A model generated the notes under the pieces. That model made no database searches and was not told the DNA's origin. It saw nothing but the letters and a program-made list of their open reading frames with translations. DNA of 64,000 bases, from assembly GCF_017916325.1 (NCBI RefSeq), contig NC_090152.1:70001-134000 (forward strand), written 5' to 3'. This DNA is from Leishmania martiniquensis (lineage: Eukaryota > Euglenozoa > Kinetoplastea > Trypanosomatida > Trypanosomatidae). This document shows, in pieces, positions 12,299-22,752 of the stretch. The translations under genes and the position numbers were made by a program. The number at the start of each line of letters is the position of its first letter. Position 1 is the stretch's first letter.

Positions 12299-12348
12299 GA
12301 GTGAGTGAGTGAGTGAGTGAGTGAGTGTGTGTGTGTGTGTGTGTGTGT
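12299..12348. repeat. Compound microsatellite (GAGT)n(GT)n
   Basis: About seven GAGT/GTGA units run directly into about ten GT units. It lies in the non-coding RAC2 3' flank and is likely to vary in length between strains. Confidence 0.9.
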
Positions 12349-13206
12349 CACTGTTGGTGGGTATAACGAAGGCAAAAGAGAACCACCCGGGGACAAGAAA
12401 GGGGACACGGAGACGCCGGCGGCAGCAGGGCAGCCACGGGTGAGTGGGAGGGGAGGGGGGGAGGAGGGAAGGCGTGTGCCGGGCAACCAAAAAATGAAAC
12501 ACTTCACAATCGCGCACCAGATAGGCATTGCAACAAAGAGAAGGACGAAGGTATCAGCGGCATCGCCCTCGGCCACACATGCCTTGACAGCTCAGCCTAC
12601 CTGTATGCCGGCGATACGCTTCACAGGGCCACACACCAGCCACAGAAGCCCCCCAGCCGCCCTCATCACTATCCTACAATCACCTCTGCACCGCGCACAT
12701 CTGCCCCCTGTTCCAGTCCAACGTCCTGCCCACATGCGAAGCACATCGCGTCACAGCAAATATATAAGGCAAGCGTGGGACGAGGGCACTGGCACAGACC
12801 AGTTTCCAGCGCACTAAGCGACTTCCTCGAGCATACGCACGCCCGCTACTATACATGAACAGAGATGAACATGAATGCCTCTACAGGAAAAGATAGCGGT
12901 GACCAGCAGCACCACTGCGACTCGCACGTGCCGCCGAAACCACCGGATATATGAACACGAAGTTCTCCGAATCGCAGCCACGACAACGTGGCGCCTCTGA
13001 GGGATAAAAATAAAAAAAAACAGGCTGTCACACACACTCCAATGCCCGTTCAGCTGCAAAAATGCGCTCCACGACAGGAGCCGGCGACCAAGTTCAGCTC
13101 CCTATGCCTACAACAGAATGCGCGCAGGCCAACAGCACACCTCACAAAAACATTCTAAGGGAAGCGCACCATCTGCTCACCTCGCCGCTGCACTCACTGC
13201 CACACG

Positions 13207-13872
13207 CGCGCAAAGTTAGAGAGAGAGGCCGCAGAGGCTGGCCCGTCCTCGCCACGGCTCAGAGGCCGAGAGACATGGGACAGCCTGGTGGGGAAGGCAC
13301 TCGGCCTCGAAGAGGGGGAAAGATACATCAACGCACGAAGTCGAGGTCAGAGCAAGGAAAGCATGCGCCGCAACGGCAGGACACGGAGCAGGCGCGAGAC
13401 ACGAGAGCGCGCCATGAACGCCCGGAGGACGGCGCCGCGACGTTGGCGACCGGTGCAATAGGGCCAGCGGTCTCGTGAAGGGAGGAGCACACCCTCACAC
13501 AGCGCACAGCACGCGCACATCGTCCTGCCCGCCGCGCGTCACGTGTCGCTTCCCTCCACCCGCCTGCACCGTCACACATCACCGCAACGCCGACACTGCT
13601 CCAGCGCACCCCACCCGAGCTGCGCCGCCTTCGGGCAGGCGCACACGCAGGTCGGCACAGGCGCGTGCGGCAGGGGCGCACGCACACTCCTCCAGACTAC
13701 CACTTACCAGCTGCCTGCTCCGAGGCCGGCTGCACCGCATTCGGCAGGCGACGGTGTTCGAGGTTCAACGGCATTCTCACCACAACAACTTCTAAAGACG
13801 TGCTCGCGCTTACGCTCCGTGAATCGAGCTCCTCTGAAGCCCGGCGTGATGACTGGTTCGTGAACGGCACAA
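13207..13872 (-). repeat. RAC2/RAC3 shared 3' end, copy A
   Basis: This 666-bp segment covers the last ~58 codons of RAC2 and ~490 bp of its 3' flank. It is nearly identical to 22090-22752 at the end of RAC3. Differences I can see are two short length changes (a GA repeat near 13216 and a G run near 13317) and a few substitutions in the coding part. Similarity stops abruptly at both ends. Confidence 0.92.
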
Positions 13873-16800
13873 CATCGTCCTGCCAGCCTACCGTGCTCAC
13901 ACTGCAGCTCTCCCTTTTCGTTCCGCCTGCCCTCCCATTTGTGGGGCCCCTCGCCGTGGACCTTCGCAGCACGCGCGACTCGCGCATCGCAGACGGCTCC
14001 ACAGACCGCTGCGACGCTGTAACTACAGAGTGCCGCCGCCTCGCGCCGTCCGAGACAGACCCGCCCTCGCCCGCAAAAGGGTTCACCACCCCGCCAGCGC
14101 CGAGGCCCTGCAGAGCGGCGAGCGCCGAAGCACCGCTGTTGTCCATGCGCTGGCGAGCCTGCCACACCGTTGCGATCCGGATCGCCAGACGGTTCATCAG
14201 CCCCTGGCAGTAGTCCTCCTCGCTCACAAGGCGACTCCGCGGCGGCGCCCCAACACCCCACTTGCTCAGCAGCGGCTGCAGCTCACGCACGCGCTGCCCA
14301 ACGGGGTACGGCGCAAAGCAGTTCGACAGCACCAGGGCGATGCCAGCCGCAGGGCCGGTCATCGTGCCCACAGACGACAGCAGCGCGCCAGCACCACTCG
14401 AGGCTGTCTCCGTCGCCGTCTCGTCCGGCAGGATCGCCTCGAGCTCCGTGCGCAGCGCAGCGTGACGGCGGCCGGGCACAGCGTTCACCTGATACATCTC
14501 CACCGCGAACGGCACACCACGCAGCCCCTGCGGCCCCATCGCAGTGTGCGCAGTGCTCCCGCGCTCCTCGTCCGACAGCGCCCACCACGTCGTCTCCGTC
14601 GCGATTACCTGCCCGCCATTCGCAACAGCCTCCGTGCGCGCAGCCATGTTCGACGTGTCGCCGTAGTAGTCGTACCCCTTCGTCACCTCGTCGTAGCGGA
14701 TGTCGGACAGCCCGGTGTGGATGCCGACGCGCACGCGCAGCCCGCGCCACAGCGCAGCGTACTCCTCCTCGCTCAGCCGCGCAGTCGGCGGCTCGTAGCC
14801 GCCCACCGTGTCCACACGCCCAAGCTCGAACTCGCGGTACGCGCCGTCAAAGCACTCAGTCCCCCAGTCGTGCGCAAGCAGCCTCGTCTGGATCTCGCAC
14901 GCAAGGCCCACAGCGGTGTGCGCGTCCTTGCACGCAATCATGAACGAGTCGCCGATCGTCTTCACCTCGTAGCACCGGTACTTCTTGATCAGCTGCCGGA
15001 TCACGCGGTGGTGCGCAGCAATCGCGTCAGTCATCAGCTGCGGCAGCGCCGCCCACAGCGCAGTGCTGCTCTCGATGTCCGTGAAGATCAGCGTCACCGG
15101 CCCGTCACTGTCCCTCGGCGCCGCGTCGTTGTCGCGGCTGTCAATGCAGTATCTCAGAAACAGCGCAGCGGCAAGTGCGAGAATGATGGCGAGCAGGATG
15201 GTACCGATGATGATAGCGTTGCGCTGCATGGGCGTCAGTGCACCCAACCGCTCACGCGGCCGGTACTCCATCGACGGAGTCATCGGGCGTGTCAGCTGCG
15301 GCACCTTCGGGTCGAGCATCCGCTGCATCGACAGCATCGCAATGTTTTGAGCGCCGTAGTTCTTGTAGATGCATTCCTTCCCGGTGGTCGTCTCCGTGCA
15401 GCCCCATTGAAAGCGGCCCACGGAGACGGTGTGCGTGGTGATGATACCGGTCACGTAGATGCTCTCCTCAATGGAGGAAGAGTTGAGGGTGTCCTCCTTC
15501 GTGTTGGAGACGGCCTGAATAAAGGCGATGGCTAAGAGGTCACGCAGCAGCGACGGCGTGTGGTTAGCCGGGTCCGGGAAAAGGGCGTTGAAGAGCTTCA
15601 AGAGCGGCTGCGCCTCGAGTGTACTCTTCGAATGGTCGCTCCACAGTGGCAGACTGTTGAAGGAGATGAGGCGCTCCTGCACAGAGGAAGAGAGCCACGA
15701 GAAGGCTTCAACGAGGGCACCGTAGCAGTGAGCCAGGTCCACAAAGGATACCACGACTATCGCCGACGGGTTTACCGAGAGGAATCTAGCGATGTCCTTG
15801 ACGTCTTCGGCGGTGAGCCCAAGAACGAAGTTGATTTTCTCATCCTCAAGCGAGCTCTCGACAAACTCCTCCGGGGAGACGCTCGCAACAGAGGGGTCTG
15901 GAAGGTTGAAGTGGGCGGCCGTCTTTTGCCCCAACGTTGCTATATCCCGCTCACTGTCGCTGGTGTACTCGTGGAACACGATGTGCACATCGGCGCCGAT
16001 CGACGTGACGTCCCTCACGGCGTCCATCCTCATGTAGAGGAGGTACATCTCCTGCTCCAGCGTTGGCATGAGGAACAGATAATTAGATTTCTGCACGATC
16101 ACGTTTGGCCGGTTGAAGACTGGGGAAACGACGAGAACACCGTTTACATCAACGGACCGAAGCAGCGGTCCCGTGATGAGATCCGTAGAGTAGTTCAGGA
16201 GCTCCGAGTTCAGCTGCCCCTGCGCTATCCTCCGAGACACGTTCAGCGTTGCCACGTTACAGCGAGGGAAGTCAAGCACGTCCGGCTCGATCGCCAGAGG
16301 TATCACCTGGTTGATCTCCATCGACGCCTTCGCCAGCTGCGGGAGGTCGGAGAAATCCAACGTCAGAACATTCAGCGGCTCCAACACCGCGATCTTGTTG
16401 ACGTAGCAGACGGACTGCCCGTAGCTGAAGACAGTCCTGATAAGAAACATCCACGAGGCACGGTGTAGGCTCTGCAGAAGAGCACCACGGCCGCCCTGGT
16501 TGCAGTTGCAGATGGCGCCGAGGAACTGTGCAACCTCTGTGCACGGACCGCCATAGTCGCCGACCACGACGTCTTTGCCGATCACGTACCGATTCTGATC
16601 AAAAAGACCGGCCGAGTACGCTGACCTATTCATGGTCCACACCGGATTACTTAGCGTCTGCACAATCAGCGAGCCGCCGAGCCACCCGGCAAACATCAGT
16701 TGCGCAGTGCTTGGGTGCTCATGGAAGAACGTGTCTGCCTTTGTAGGGGGCGCAGACAGCGGCGACCCAAGCCCATGCGGGCCATACCGTCGCACAGCCG

Positions 16801-17932
16801 CTGCCTCCGCAGCCCACAGTTGCTCGTCCACTTTGCCAGCCTCGATGTACTTCCCCATCTGCTCACGAAATATGCGCACATGCTCCATGCCTGGGTGCGA
16901 GATCGGCAGCGAGCTTGCGCTCGAAATGATCTGCCCGTCCACAGGCGTCAGCTTCCCTTCCATCGCAAGTCCGTAGTACACGTTGAACGCAATCTGCTGC
17001 AGAGGAAAGCACGTCATGATGTACGCAGACGACGTGCGCGGGTCCGTCAGCACAGCCTCAAGGAACTTGGCAACCTGCTGCCCAGGCAAGCTCCACAGAA
17101 TGACCACCTGCGGGCGCGTGTCCGCCATCGCATCGAAGGCCTTCTTGTCCACCGCAAAGTTTTTACTCGAGTACGGCACGGCGTACACGGCAGGCGGGTC
17201 TCGTGCAGAAGAGGTGAGCACCGCCTTCACTGTCTCATACTCGCGGTCTCCGTACTGCACGCCCGTCAGGTACATGAACGCAGAGCGGCGCGAGCGGATC
17301 CTGTCCATGATGTACGACAGCATAACCGTAATCTCTGTGAGTGGCTCGCCACGCGTGAAGTACATGTTTTTGTTCCACACACGCACAGCGCTGGCCCCGG
17401 TGAACGGGCTCAGAAACATCAAGCCCGTCTTCTGAAGCTCAGTGTCATTCATGACAGCGGAAGCGAACGTGTCCAAGAACGGCCCTATCGCGCCTAGAAG
17501 ATCCTTCTGACTCTGCAGCGCCTTCTTCACCACCGCCACGATGTTTGACTTGTCCACACTCTTATCCGGCTCGACAATTTCGATGCGCCGCCCGTTGGCG
17601 GTCTCGTAGCCAGCGGCGTAAAATGCGGCGTCGGTGCCCAGCCACAGCGCCTTTGCATCCTTCTCGGTATACGAGTCGGTCGAGTACATGGCGTTCAGCA
17701 GGTACACCGGTTTAGTGCTGGGGTTGCTGCCCCCGCCCTCGGCAGCCCGTACAGGTGGCGTAGTGCTGAGAGCCGCCGCCACCGCCACCGTGAAGAGGGA
17801 AAGGGCCGTAAGCCGCAGAAGGTGCCGCAGCGCCCCTTGCGTGCACCGGCGGCCTTGGAAGCGTGCACCGGCGCACGCGCCCACGCAGCGGGGGTCCCCA
17901 CAAGGGGTGACAGCTGCCTGCGCGCACGCCAT
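13697..17932 (-). CDS. Receptor-type adenylate cyclase (RAC2 of this array)
   Basis: A 1411-aa receptor cyclase of the same design as its neighbours: hydrophobic signal at about 38-58, periplasmic-binding-like ectodomain, one membrane helix, then the class III domain with Asp952, Asp995, Asn1095 and Arg1099. The ATG at 17932 is preferred; the frame also contains an upstream codon at 17977 that would add a proline-rich 15 residues. The membrane segment (IIIGTILLAIILALAAALFL) differs from all other copies, although the sequences on both sides are shared, so it marks a recombination or conversion boundary. Ectodomain blocks around positions 25600-25850 of RAC3 (SASSLPISHPGMEHVRIFR region) are shared with RAC3 but not RAC4. 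The C-terminal tail has a unique stretch of about 33 residues followed by a segment shared with RAC3. Confidence 0.95.
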   Translation of the reverse strand: MACAQAAVTPCGDPRCVGACAGARFQGRRCTQGALRHLLRLTALSLFTVAVAAALSTTPPVRAAEGGGSNPSTKPVYLLNAMYSTDSYTEKDAKALWLGTDAAFYAAGYETANGRRIEIVEPDKSVDKSNIVAVVKKALQSQKDLLGAIGPFLDTFASAVMNDTELQKTGLMFLSPFTGASAVRVWNKNMYFTRGEPLTEITVMLSYIMDRIRSRRSAFMYLTGVQYGDREYETVKAVLTSSARDPPAVYAVPYSSKNFAVDKKAFDAMADTRPQVVILWSLPGQQVAKFLEAVLTDPRTSSAYIMTCFPLQQIAFNVYYGLAMEGKLTPVDGQIISSASSLPISHPGMEHVRIFREQMGKYIEAGKVDEQLWAAEAAAVRRYGPHGLGSPLSAPPTKADTFFHEHPSTAQLMFAGWLGGSLIVQTLSNPVWTMNRSAYSAGLFDQNRYVIGKDVVVGDYGGPCTEVAQFLGAICNCNQGGRGALLQSLHRASWMFLIRTVFSYGQSVCYVNKIAVLEPLNVLTLDFSDLPQLAKASMEINQVIPLAIEPDVLDFPRCNVATLNVSRRIAQGQLNSELLNYSTDLITGPLLRSVDVNGVLVVSPVFNRPNVIVQKSNYLFLMPTLEQEMYLLYMRMDAVRDVTSIGADVHIVFHEYTSDSERDIATLGQKTAAHFNLPDPSVASVSPEEFVESSLEDEKINFVLGLTAEDVKDIARFLSVNPSAIVVVSFVDLAHCYGALVEAFSWLSSSVQERLISFNSLPLWSDHSKSTLEAQPLLKLFNALFPDPANHTPSLLRDLLAIAFIQAVSNTKEDTLNSSSIEESIYVTGIITTHTVSVGRFQWGCTETTTGKECIYKNYGAQNIAMLSMQRMLDPKVPQLTRPMTPSMEYRPRERLGALTPMQRNAIIIGTILLAIILALAAALFLRYCIDSRDNDAAPRDSDGPVTLIFTDIESSTALWAALPQLMTDAIAAHHRVIRQLIKKYRCYEVKTIGDSFMIACKDAHTAVGLACEIQTRLLAHDWGTECFDGAYREFELGRVDTVGGYEPPTARLSEEEYAALWRGLRVRVGIHTGLSDIRYDEVTKGYDYYGDTSNMAARTEAVANGGQVIATETTWWALSDEERGSTAHTAMGPQGLRGVPFAVEMYQVNAVPGRRHAALRTELEAILPDETATETASSGAGALLSSVGTMTGPAAGIALVLSNCFAPYPVGQRVRELQPLLSKWGVGAPPRSRLVSEEDYCQGLMNRLAIRIATVWQARQRMDNSGASALAALQGLGAGGVVNPFAGEGGSVSDGARRRHSVVTASQRSVEPSAMRESRVLRRSTARGPTNGRAGGTKRESCSVSTVGWQDDVVPFTNQSSRRASEELDSRSVSASTSLEVVVVRMPLNLEHRRLPNAVQPASEQAAGKW

Positions 17933-20900
17933 CGGCGGAAAGAGTGGGACAGGGGGGTGGGGAGAGCTGCGGGTCACGTCGGCGATTCGAAGAGAGGCGG
18001 GGGGGTGGCGGCGGAGGAAAGAGGGTGCCGGCAGGGCACTGAGAAAGGGGGAGAGACGCAGCGGCGGGGCACGAGCGGGGGGAAGGGGAAGGCAGGCGAG
18101 AAATAGAGAAAGAGGCGGGCCGAGAGGAGAGCGGTGTAAGAAGCTGCCGCGTTCGGGGAGCCCGACGTTGTATACGAGGGGGGGAGTGGAGGAGGGGTAT
18201 CAGCGAAATGGAGTTGTATATGTGTCCGTAGGCCCACCCCAGCGAAACCAAAAGAGGAGGACGAGGCGGCGGAGAGGTGAAGAGCGACTTCGGCTTCGGT
18301 GGCGGATGCACAAGCGCAGACGAAATATAAAAAAAAATTAGAAAAACAGAGGAAAACGAAAAGACGATCGGAGAGCGCAGAGGAGTCGAAAAAGAGTCCG
18401 TGGCACGCGGCTGCAGTGGCGCGCAGACTCGGGGGCCGAATGGTAGCGCTCACAGAGGGAGTGCGCGCGGGGTGCGGACTGCAGTCACGGGGTCACCCCA
18501 CTCCACCCGGAGGGGTCGGGCACCAGGCCGGATGGCACGTGTAGAAGGCAGCCAATGCAGCCACCACTTGCAGCAGCGCGACGAGGGGAAGAGTGAAGAG
18601 AACAAACAGAAGAGGCTCAAATGGTGACGGCCGCGCAGACTCTGCTGCCGTGACAGCGGCGCGCGGTATGCGGTGCGGCGTATATGGCGCGTATAGGGGC
18701 CGCACGTTAGTTTATACTCGCCTTCGTCTGCGAGCCTCTCTTGAGCACAAGGCGACACCGTAGAGAAAGAGAGAGAGACGCAAGCGCGATAAAGTACTGC
18801 AGGATGACGAAGAAAAGAGGCAACGCGTGGGCACGCAATGCGCGGCTGAGCAGCCTCTTGCGCGCTAGCGAGCACGTGATCAATGAGGGCAACTCAGAAG
18901 AAAAGATGAGTAGGACAGAGACAGGGCTTCAGTCATTCAGCGTACAGAGCGGTATTGCCCGCTTTCCCTTCCTCTGCGCTCTTTCGCCTTTCAGCACCGG
19001 CTGGCGACGGGCGATTCTACGACCAGTGCCGCTGGTGCTGCCAGAGCTGCTTTCGGTTGGCCGTGTGCGCCTCGCAGGGTGAAGTTTTTGGCCGCTTCAC
19101 AGTGCTCTCCGCCTGTGTCGCTCACAAGCAAAGCTAGCACGATGACGAGCAGAGGGTGAGGAGCGGGTGTGTGCGCTGCGTCTCCGAGTGCTGTGCTTCA
19201 GGCAGGAAAATGGAGAAAAAGAGAGGGCCCCGAGAGCGACGAGCCATCAGCCGCTCACTGATGCGCGCTTGTGCAAAGATGCCCGATGTGGCAAAATAGA
19301 GGAAGGGAAGAGGCAGGAGCGAAGAGAAGACGGCGGGATCGGCGTACAACTTGTAGGCGTGTGCGTCTTCTCATCGTCGAGTCGATCATGTGCAGAGTAG
19401 ATGCCGTTGTGTGCGTGAGAAGCGGAGGGGGGACGCAGAGACAGCCGAGAAGGAGAGTTGGCACGTGCGCGTATGTGTGGGTGCGTTTGCACGTTCCCAC
19501 CGACACGTTCACGACGCAGCAGGAAAGAAAAGAGACGGCAGAGAAGAGGCCGATAGGCGAGACGCAGATGCAAAGGGGTGCACGGCCGTAAGGCCGCACA
19601 ACTCGATCAAGCACACTCACACATGCACACATGCACACACGGATGCGCACGTGTCAGTGAGGCGATTGAGCTCGGTATTTGGTGGGGAGAGGTGCGCTGT
19701 GCACCAGCAGGGTCGGCGCAATGCTGTGAAGCGCGATCGAGCGAACAGAAGGCGATGTCGCTAAATTGCAGCGAACCTAGAATGCGACGGGAAGGACAGA
19801 GGCATAGAGTCATCGGTGCGCGCCTAACAGAAGGAGCGTGTGCGTGGATGCAGAGAGAGAGAGAGCGCTGAATTCGTTGAGAAAGCAGGGGACAAGCCCC
19901 CCACGACTCTGCCGCCTGTAAGATTGCTTCACACTAGCAGCCCTCCCTCAGTGCGCCCTCTTACTCATGTCACAAGCCACCACCACCGACGCATGCTCCG
20001 GCACACGCACCGCAGGAAGAGCAGCACAACCTCCTGGACCTCCTGCGTGGATGCTCACCACAACGGTCCAGCCTTCTTTCTCAGCGTCAGCGTCGGCATC
20101 ACCCTCTGCTCTGTCGCTCGTCGAATCATCTTGCGTCTCCGCTGTGCAACACTCCGTCAGCGCTTTTCTGTCTGTGATGCGCTGAAATATACTTTTACCC
20201 GTTCTATTCGCATTCATGGGGGAGCTGAAAGAGGCGACGCGCGATGCAGACGAGGGAAGAGGAGGACAGAAGCGCCTCAGCCAGCACCACCATCACCGAC
20301 TCCTCTTCTTCACGCACACACCAGCAGCCACCATCGTTGCCGGCACGCCGCACAGCAACAGAATACATACATCAAAGAAGACCGCGCAACCATATCGAGG
20401 GATGCATCGCTGACGACACACAGGCACCATTCTTTCACGAGCTCATCCGAACACCCCACCCTCATCCCCACCGGTAGGCATGTCGGCGTGTCGCCGCAGC
20501 CATTCCGTGCAGCGCATCATAGGAAAAATACCTCAGCAAAATATATATATGAAAGCACAAGACAAAAAAAATATGCGTCTGTTAGAACGCAAGAGAGAGA
20601 GGCGGAAGACAAAGGGGAGAAAAAAGGTGAGGCGATCCTGAAGTGGCAGCCAAAAAAACGTACGTGCGCAAGGGAGAAAGGCACAAAGAGAGCGAAACAG
20701 TTAAAGAGGGTGCACCCAATGACGCTCAGGCGCGGAACAGCCGCGGCAGAGGCGTCTCCGCCGCACCTAAAATGCCTCCCATCGTCTCATTCGCCTTCTT
20801 CTACGACGCATCCGTGTCGCCGCGCTGAAATAGTGACATCCGCGCCTGACGCAACACAACACCAACGTCTGTGATGAGATAAGCTCTGCCGCCTAAAAAG

Positions 20901-22089
20901 GAATTCCCCAGCATCGCTTGGCGTTGTCCAGCGCACCGCCGTTCCGCTGCAGGCAGCGCAGGCGGGGTCCAGGGGTGCCCCCTCAGCATCACCGCAGGGC
21001 AGCTAAGGCAGCCGCACAGGAGGCGGGTGCGCTTATCGGCTGAGCCGCCAACACGATTCGTCGTCAGCTGTCGCAAGCGTGCTCACGTCCACACGTCTCC
21101 TCGGCACACTGGCAGCGGAGCCCGGTCCGCCCACACCCAGCGTCCGACACCGTGCGCCAAAGCCGCAGGCTGCGTACCTCTTGGACCGCCCACAGAGCCC
21201 GTGCTGCGCTCCCCATCCGACGCACTGAGAGGTGTCCCCTGCCATCAGTTGACCCGTGGTCGTGCAGAGAGAAGGAGAGACTTCTTCAGATGGCTCCAGG
21301 GTAGGCCGGCGCACGCGCGCACACACCAAGAGAGAGACACGCAGCACAAGGGCAAACAGAGTGCATCCGCAGCGCAATAGAGCGGGCACATCGGGGAATA
21401 TTTATATAGAGAGAGATAGAGAAAGAGCTAGACCGATGCGGCAATGAAAGTAAAGCGGCAGAAAGTCCAACGAGAGCAGCGGCGAGAACGCGGTGTGATG
21501 GAGATGATCCGCACCGACCGAGGCCAAGTCGCCCACTGCAGATAGGTCATCTCGCGATCCCCTCAGAGAGGGCGAGAGCGCAGAGGAGCCGCAAGGCAGC
21601 GGCTGAGACAAAGCTAAAGAGAAGGCCATTCGAGCGCGGCGCGGTACTTTGCAGCCGCACAAACGCACACACACACACACATGCCTGTTAATATATATGC
21701 ATGACTCTATACACATGTATACATCAGCACATACAGACGCACTCGGAGAGGAGCTCTCTGCAGCACAGTCTGATCCACCCGGTAAAGGTGGGAGGCGGCC
21801 AGAGGGCCAGAAATTAAAAGATGAGAGGCAGAGGGGCTCGCAGTCACCCGGCGGGGGAGTCCGGCGGGCTGACAGGAAGCACAGAGGAGAGAATAAATAC
21901 AAAAGGGAAAAGGGCGGCCGCAGAGACGTTCAGCGTTCGGCCATCCGTCACAGCGCAGCAAAAGACAAAAAATGCGCACACACTGTCGCGGGCACATAAG
22001 AGAAAAAACACAAATGCGGACTCCCAAAGACCGCCGATACTCTCAGAGGGGGGCGCGGCGGCCTGCGCACTGCCCCACCCCCCTCACTC
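17933..22089 (-). other. RAC3-RAC2 spacer, no gene seen
   Basis: This 4.2-kb spacer contains the RAC2 5' UTR and splice-acceptor region at its left end (the transcript strand is rich in CT just upstream of 17932) and the RAC3 3' flank at its right. Short CA/GA repeats and AT-rich patches (about 20540-20580 and 21390-21420) are present. A SIDER-like remnant sits at about 20880-21250. No open frame looks like a protein gene. Confidence 0.55.
20880..21250 (-). mobile_element. Candidate SIDER-like remnant in the RAC3 3' flank
   Basis: On the minus strand the element would start near 21250 with ACTGATGGCAGGGGACACC, then CTCTCAGTGCGTCGG, and after a 25-bp gap GGCGGTCCAAGAGG. These words match the start of the block at 7645, with the rest diverged. 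It lies 1.3 kb downstream of the RAC3 stop, a typical position for SIDER2 elements, which are reported to lower mRNA stability in Leishmania. Identity is by pattern only. Confidence 0.4.
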
Positions 22090-22752
22090 CGCGCAAAGTT
22101 AGAGAGAGGCCGCAGAGGCTGGCCCGTCCTCGCCACGGCTCAGAGGCCGAGAGACATGGGACAGCCTGGTGGGGAAGGCACTCGGCCTCGAAGAGGGGAA
22201 AGATACATCAACGCACGAAGTCGAGGTCAGAGCAAGGAAAGCATGCGCCGCAACGGCAGGACACGGAGCAGGCGCGAGACACGAGAGCGCGCCATGAACG
22301 CCCGGAGGACGGCGCCGCGACGTTGGCGACCGGTGCAATAGGGCCAGCGGTCTCGTGAAGGGAGGAGCACACCCTCACACAGCGCACAGCACGCGCACAT
22401 CGTCCTGCCCGCCGCGCGTCACGTGTCGCTTCCCTCCACCCGCCTGCACCGTCACACATCACCGCAACGCCGACACTGCTCCAGCGCACCCCACCCGAGC
22501 TGCGCCGCCTTCGGGCAGGCGCACACGCAGGTCGGCACAGGCGCGTGCGGCAGGGGCGCACGCACACTCCTCCAGACTACCACTTACCAGCTGCCTGCTC
22601 CGAGGTCGGCTGCACCGCATTCGGCAGGCGACGGTGTTCGAGGTTCAACGGCATTCTCACCACAACAACTTCTAAAGACGTGCTCGCGCTTACGCTCCGT
22701 GAATCGAGCTCCTCTGAAGCCCGGCGTGACGACTGGTTCGCGAACGGCACAA
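22090..22752 (-). repeat. RAC2/RAC3 shared 3' end, copy B
   Basis: Near-identical partner of 13207-13872, covering the RAC3 C-terminal codons and ~490 bp of its 3' flank. It is 3 bp shorter because of two small length differences. Both genes therefore carry the same proximal 3' UTR. Confidence 0.92.

Larger units (their letters stand above)
5579..13206 (-). other. Long RAC2-RAC1 spacer, no convincing gene
   Basis: This is 7.6 kb between the RAC1 start and the duplicated RAC2 3' flank. No open frame resembles a known protein, and open frames up to ~285 codons occur on both strands as expected for GC-rich DNA. The transcript strand is pyrimidine-rich close to the RAC1 start (5581-5640), as expected for a trans-splice acceptor region. 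Part of it (about 7250-7645) looks like a SIDER-type retroposon remnant. The stretch 8000-11000 has the look of decayed coding DNA (frames broken by stops) and may be degenerate retroelement, but I could not find reverse transcriptase motifs. Confidence 0.5.
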
